9,551 nucleotides of DNA from Saprospiraceae bacterium (GTDB taxonomy: Bacteria > Bacteroidota > Bacteroidia > Chitinophagales > Saprospiraceae). The first letter of the stretch is position 1; each line of letters opens with the position of its first letter. The DNA lies in contig JAJCYJ010000638.1 of assembly GCA_029262975.1 (NCBI GenBank), forward strand, positions 1-9,551. Reading direction: 5' to 3'. The notes under the pieces are model-generated. The model saw nothing but the letters and a program-made list of their open reading frames with translations. It was not told the DNA's origin and did not search any database. The position numbers were made by a program, and so were the translations under genes. Below, one piece after another: positions 6,080-9,551 of the stretch.

Positions 6080-7261
6080 ATGAGTAAGATAATATTCTAT
6101 TCTTTGATATCCATACTGCCCGTTTTTTCATCTATTTATGATAAAGAAAATGAGTTTACTCCCTGTGCCCCACCTGGTTCAGGCTCCTGGGTGATTAACA
6201 GTGATTGCGAATTAACTGCCAGCGCCAGTATTCGCGGAGATGTATTTGTTCAGAATAACAGCACATTGACGATAGAAGCCGGTGTGGATTTGAATATTGA
6301 TTTAAGTGTAAATAAAATCGAAGTTGAGAATGGTTCTCATATTATTATACGCAATACCGGAAAAATTCATTCGATTCTAATTGGCAATACGGACGGCAGA
6401 GTCGGGTATTATATGAAAGAAGTAAATGGACCTGTGCGTCGTTCTCTCAATGCAAATGTTTCATTTTATCCGGCAAGTACAATCAAAGTTTTGCAACATG
6501 TTCATGCGATGATACAAGTTCAGCTCGGAAATGCCAACTTGACCACCTCAATGCTGACAGTTTGCCCGGGGAATAATACAAATTGCACGAATTCATCTAA
6601 TAATAATACGAACTGTGGAGCCAATACCATTACGGAGTCTCTGAGTACTGCCTTAAGTCGAATGATGATGAACTCAGACAATCAGTCTACTAATGCTGTC
6701 CAGGAATTTTTTGGGAATGGAAATCCGGCTACAGGAAGGGCAAATATGAACATGACAGCGGCTAATATTTTGGGATTAAGCAACCAAACCTTGCTGCAAC
6801 ACAAATTTGCTTGTGGAAATATTTCAAATAATCCGTTTAATACCGCAACGCTTGCTGATTTGGCTGAGATATATGAGGAAGTGGGAGAGGACGCAAATGT
6901 ATTAGGCGGAGGTTTTAAAAACAGTTTCTATACGTTGATGCTTAACGAAAATACAGACAATGGATTTATCAATGATATTAATGCCATTATAGATGAGGAA
7001 AATGTAAGCATTGGTTTGTCATCGTTGGATCTGAATGCCTTTAAAGTTGCCATTAATACAGCGCGAAAACCGGGTAATGTAAGCTGTTGTTTTTCAAGTG
7101 CGGGTTGGATAGAATTGCCTTATAGCAATGGAGCGACCACAAGGCAATTTGTTGTCAGTGCGTTTTTTGACAACTTTACTGTCAATGGTGTCGATCTGGT
7201 GGCAGTATTGGCGGAATTGTTACGCAGGCCAATACGAGAGGCTATGGAGAGTTGGAGCTGA
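6080..7261 (+). CDS. Secreted class A beta-lactamase-like serine hydrolase
   Basis: The start chosen is ATG 6080 (393 residues), 10 bp after the upstream stop; a TTG at 6059 would extend it by seven residues into the neighbouring gene. A signal-peptide-like N-terminus (1-18) is followed by a beta-helix-like segment (about 36-97; VFVQNNSTLTIEAG, IEVENGSHIIIRNTGKI). The catalytic domain (about 105-390) has the serine beta-lactamase/PBP landmarks. These are S-x-x-K in PASTIK (Ser133, Lys136), the SDN triad (199-201) and KPG (330-332) in place of K-T/S-G. TATLADLAEIY matches the helix after the omega loop, but the ExxLN motif holding the deacylating Glu166 is absent, its place reading TLLQHKFACG. 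An Asn/Cys-rich insert (160-180) lies between the first two motifs. The protein probably acts outside the inner membrane as an acylating hydrolase or binder. Drug resistance should not be assumed. Confidence 0.8.
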   Translation: MSKIIFYSLISILPVFSSIYDKENEFTPCAPPGSGSWVINSDCELTASASIRGDVFVQNNSTLTIEAGVDLNIDLSVNKIEVENGSHIIIRNTGKIHSILIGNTDGRVGYYMKEVNGPVRRSLNANVSFYPASTIKVLQHVHAMIQVQLGNANLTTSMLTVCPGNNTNCTNSSNNNTNCGANTITESLSTALSRMMMNSDNQSTNAVQEFFGNGNPATGRANMNMTAANILGLSNQTLLQHKFACGNISNNPFNTATLADLAEIYEEVGEDANVLGGGFKNSFYTLMLNENTDNGFINDINAIIDEENVSIGLSSLDLNAFKVAINTARKPGNVSCCFSSAGWIELPYSNGATTRQFVVSAFFDNFTVNGVDLVAVLAELLRRPIREAMESWS

Positions 7262-7447
7262 GAGGGGGGCAATCTTAAAGTTTGGACATTGTTTCCACAC
7301 AGATTGATTTTGGCACATTTCAGTTATTATAATCGTTCAAACTAATAGAACTTATTAATTGCAAAAGTAAATCGCCAGTCGGTTAACAGAATTTGCAAAT
7401 TAAAAAATCAATTTTTAGTAGGCAAAATAAGTAAATCAGCCCTTAAA

Positions 7448-8326
7448 ATGAAACACCTGAATATCATCACCCCACTTTTTGTAAGTATTTTTTTGATGTT
7501 TTCATGGTCTGCCTGGACACAATCAGAGGAGTTGCCCAAAGAGACAAGCCAAAGCGAATTTCTCCAGTTATTACCAAATGTAGATCCCATACCTATCCTA
7601 TACCTGGGTTCCTATCATATGAGTAATCCTGGGGCTGATCAATTCAACCTGGAATCCGATGATGTACTTGCACCCAAACGCCAGGAAGAATTGAAGGAAG
7701 TAGCAAAATTACTCGCCCGGTTTAAACCAACGAAGATCGCGGTGGAGGCACCATATGGTGATTCTGCTACGATGGCGAGGTATCATTCATATGTGCGAGG
7801 TGAATTGGAGTTGCGTCGTAGTGAAGAGGAGCAGGTTGGATTCAGACTCGCTAAAATGCTCGGACATGAAGACATATATCCAATAGATGTAAAAATGGGA
7901 TTGGAAAATACGGAGTTGTCCAAATTGATTGGTGAAGATCCCGCGAAATTCGGCCCATATATGGGTGATCTGGAAAAAGCCGGGAGTAAAGCCATGAAGA
8001 TTATGGGACAATGGTTAAATGATGGGACGATCAGAGAAATGCTCTATAAAATGAATGATCCGCAAATTGAAAATATTGCACTAGGTGTATATTTTCAGTC
8101 CTTTGTACCCATCGTTCAGGAACATAATTATGCAGGTCCGGATATGGTCAATACCTGGTATCACCGAAATATTCAAATATTCAGTAACCTTCACCAGATA
8201 AGTGATCGGCCGGAGGACAGGATTTTAGTCGTGTATGGACAAGGCCATATTCCGTTGTTAAAACATTTTACACAACTGTCTCCTTATTTTGAGGCAAAGG
8301 ATACGCAGGAGTATTTGGAGAAGTGA
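7448..8326 (+). CDS. Secreted DUF5694-like protein (TraB/ChaN superfamily)
   Basis: The 292-residue product begins with a signal peptide (hydrophobic 6-20, SAWTQ; cleavage near 24). The mature part shows the landmarks of the DUF5694 group related to TraB, ChaN and Tiki proteins. LYLGSYHMSNPG (51-62) is the first strand with its histidine, IAVEAP (97-102) the conserved glutamate, YPID (144-147) and WYHRN (237-241) follow, and VVYGQGHIPLL (261-271) is the C-terminal GxGH motif. In better known relatives the GxxH and GxGH histidines and the glutamate cluster in one pocket, thought to bind metal or haem or to cut peptides. The activity of DUF5694 itself is not established. The assignment comes from remembered motifs, not a search. 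It lies 186 bp after the serine hydrolase, on the same strand, and probably has its own promoter, though no clear TAnnTTTG box was found. Confidence 0.7.
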   Translation: MKHLNIITPLFVSIFLMFSWSAWTQSEELPKETSQSEFLQLLPNVDPIPILYLGSYHMSNPGADQFNLESDDVLAPKRQEELKEVAKLLARFKPTKIAVEAPYGDSATMARYHSYVRGELELRRSEEEQVGFRLAKMLGHEDIYPIDVKMGLENTELSKLIGEDPAKFGPYMGDLEKAGSKAMKIMGQWLNDGTIREMLYKMNDPQIENIALGVYFQSFVPIVQEHNYAGPDMVNTWYHRNIQIFSNLHQISDRPEDRILVVYGQGHIPLLKHFTQLSPYFEAKDTQEYLEK

Positions 8327-8411
8327 GTGGTTGTATCTATTTAGGCATCACCTATACTCAAAATACAAGGGATTCATTTAATTAAGGTGCGCAGATTAGC
8401 AAACCCTCGTT

Positions 8412-8434
8412 GAGCGCAGGTAATACCTACGCTC
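8412..8434 (+). terminator. Stem-loop downstream of the DUF5694-like gene
   Basis: GAGCG-C-AGGT-AAT-ACCT-A-CGCTC folds into a nine-pair stem with one C/A mismatch and a three-base loop. It lies 86 bp after the stop codon at 8326. The following CGTATTTCATT is only mildly T-rich, so it is a possible but weak intrinsic terminator. The remaining bases from 8327 to 8497 show nothing else. Confidence 0.4.
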
Positions 8435-8497
8435 TCGTATTTCATTCCCACAAATAAATTTAAAATTCAAGTGCAAAAACTTTCGCCATTCACTCCA

Positions 8498-8722
8498 TCA
8501 AAGACTTTCGTCTTTGGTCTTTTCAAGACTTAATACTTGTGATACAATGTAATTATCATCTTCCATGCTCAGAGTTGTGAGTTTTGTCAGTTCTACTGCC
8601 CTGGCAATTAATACAATTATGGGAATATGATTGATGCGAGGGTCGTCTTTAACAGAATCACTCATTTGATCACAACTCATGTTGAGAATCATCATATCCG
8701 AGCAAGATTAGTAAAAAAACCA
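8498..8722 (-). pseudogene. Remnant of a response-regulator receiver domain
   Basis: Read on the minus strand, this piece matches the second half of a receiver (REC) domain. SDMMILNM corresponds to the phospho-acceptor strand (usually SDVMMPxM), VKDDPRINHIPIIVLIAR to the usual K-x-D-x-R-T-x-HIPIIxLTA, and KLTTLSMEDDNYI to KLxGLxxGADDYI. It then continues as LSLEKTKDESL where KPFSxEEL would stand. The critical threonine and the invariant lysine of the KPF motif are lost, and the GAD glycine is gone. Immediately before SDMM a one-base frameshift is evident: TNLA in the neighbouring frame lines up with the PDL that normally precedes it, and the in-frame sequence has a stop. The first half of the domain and any output or histidine-kinase domain are missing. 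In Bacteroidota such receivers often belong to hybrid sensor kinases. Function is certainly lost. Confidence 0.7.
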
Positions 8723-8748
8723 ATTAGCAAGAGAACAGAATGGTCTAT

Positions 8749-8877
8749 TCAAATGGGCGATTGTACATCGCGAATTGTTGAAATAGAAATACTAACTGAA
8801 TTTTTATTTACTCCGATTTGTGCCACTTCTCTTATTCCTCCTCCAGATAAAACAATACCAATTGGAGTTCTATTCAT
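8749..8877 (-). pseudogene. N-terminal scrap of a patatin-like phospholipase
   Basis: A 42-codon minus frame begins MNRTPIGIVLSGGGIREVAQ and continues IGV. This is close to the start of bacterial patatin-like proteins (IGLVLSGGGARGxAHIGV), whose G-G-G-x-R/K-G loop forms the oxyanion hole. The homology ends there: the next residues are unlike the family, the GTSAG nucleophile motif is missing, and a stop follows at 8749. The second glycine of the oxyanion motif is already replaced by Glu (IRE for ARG). It is therefore a remnant of about 23 recognisable codons, not a gene. It sits just upstream of the receiver remnant on the same strand, although the two families are unrelated. Confidence 0.5.
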
Positions 8878-8889
8878 TTTTTAAATAAT

Positions 8890-9551
8890 TCAATCTAAAT
8901 CCTGGTGATAAATCTTCTCCAGCATTTCAAATAGTTCCGGATGATTTCTTTTCATTTTACGTGGTTGTTGGAAAAAATATTCACTGACTACGCTCAAAAA
9001 CTCCGCTTCATTAGAACTTCCATAAAAATCAATATCCGATCTACCTTTTCTGATTTTTTTCACCTCCCTATGGGTCATTTTTACCCATGGGATAATGTAT
9101 GGTTGTTGAAGAAATACTTCAGGAATACCATCCGTAGTGCCGTCAGCTTTGTCCAGGAGATGGACAAATTCATGGATGCCCACATTATGGTCAGAATTGT
9201 GGATTTCAAAGCCTCGGTGAAGGGAAGGCTTGGACAGAATCATCATCCGGTTCATGCTTCCGTTGCCTACCATACCGAGAATATTTCGATTTTCACCTTG
9301 ACGCGTTTCAAAATCATGGTTGAATGATCCTTCGTAAAGTAATACCTCGTTGAGATTCTTGTAGTGCCAATCAGGATAACCAAACAACGGTATAACCCCG
9401 CTTGATGCCACTAATAACCGGTCTACGTCGTCTACGGTAGTTTCCACCCCTGTGATGGTTATTTCACTTAAAAAATATTGAACATTACGTTCAAATCGCA
9501 ATCGTTCTGCCACAGTCAAGCGTCTATAGAAAAGCACTTTTTGTTCAAGAA
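8890..9551 (-). CDS. mtfA: MtfA-type zinc peptidase (M90), N-terminus beyond window
   Basis: The frame is open to the right edge of the window. The first possible start inside it is a GTG at 9537, giving 215 residues, but the frame continues upstream through LEQK and family members are near 265 residues, so the true start lies outside. The visible part holds YRRLTVAERLRFERNVQYFL, the family's helical opening. The zinc motif HEFVH (residues 122-126 counted from the GTG) follows, with LDKADGTTDGIP after it. NEAEFLSVVSEYFFQQP (176-192) contains the expected third ligand, Glu179 or Glu186. In E. coli MtfA is a cytosolic aminopeptidase that binds the Mlc repressor and so influences glucose PTS expression. 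Whether the Bacteroidota homologue has that partner is unknown. All catalytic residues are present, so it should be active. Confidence 0.88.
   Translation of the reverse strand, partial: LEQKVLFYRRLTVAERLRFERNVQYFLSEITITGVETTVDDVDRLLVASSGVIPLFGYPDWHYKNLNEVLLYEGSFNHDFETRQGENRNILGMVGNGSMNRMMILSKPSLHRGFEIHNSDHNVGIHEFVHLLDKADGTTDGIPEVFLQQPYIIPWVKMTHREVKKIRKGRSDIDFYGSSNEAEFLSVVSEYFFQQPRKMKRNHPELFEMLEKIYHQDLD

Noticed and set aside
6080..7261. Calling the serine hydrolase an antibiotic-resistance beta-lactamase
   Set aside because: The Glu166 motif is missing and the KTG motif is altered, so resistance cannot be supported from sequence.
8627..8884. An 85-codon plus-strand frame
   Set aside because: It has no family resemblance and overlaps the receiver and patatin remnants, which are recognisable on the other strand.
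8941..9327. A 128-codon plus-strand frame opposite mtfA
   Set aside because: It is antisense to the conserved HEFVH and SEYFF coding sequence and has no domain of its own.

Overview
The window looks like a stretch of chromosome from a member of the Bacteroidota. Four things point there: AT-rich DNA; A-rich leaders in place of clear Shine-Dalgarno sites; secretion signals ending in patterns such as SFAQ and AWTQ; and a secreted protein built on the GNVGIGTT-x-P repeat that is common in that phylum. No CRISPR array, tRNA, rRNA, complete transposase or phage module is visible. Species cannot be named from the sequence.

Layout. Bases 1-416 are a tandem array of 79-bp units, each holding a long hairpin. 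The array probably runs in from before the window and ends in decayed half-units up to about 473. An MgtE-type magnesium channel follows (573-1943). The 623-bp gap after it is full of inverted repeats resembling intergenic palindromic elements. Next come a small heat-shock protein (Hsp20, 2567-3013) and, convergent to it, a class 3 lipase-like hydrolase (3243-4217, minus). An 811-bp gap without a recognisable gene contains a cluster of TGTCA/TGACA dyads about 137 bp before the next gene.

The second half is rich in exported proteins. A secreted protein with an exact 76-residue repeat (5029-6069) lies only 10 bp ahead of a secreted serine hydrolase of the class A beta-lactamase fold carrying an N-terminal beta-helix-like segment (6080-7261). 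These two are very likely one operon. A secreted DUF5694/TraB-ChaN-like protein follows (7448-8326). The gap after it is a graveyard of two unrelated gene pieces on the minus strand: a broken response-regulator receiver domain and the first residues of a patatin-like phospholipase. The window closes with most of an MtfA-type zinc peptidase (minus), whose N-terminus lies beyond the right edge.

How the genes relate. Only the 5029/6080 pair shows real functional linkage by spacing. The rest are independent housekeeping or stress genes (Mg uptake, chaperone, MtfA peptidase) and exported or accessory hydrolases separated by long, repeat-rich, decayed intergenic DNA. The least explained items are the 79-bp hairpin array, the repeat-protein/serine-hydrolase pair whose hydrolase lacks the usual beta-lactamase general base, and the receiver/patatin remnants.
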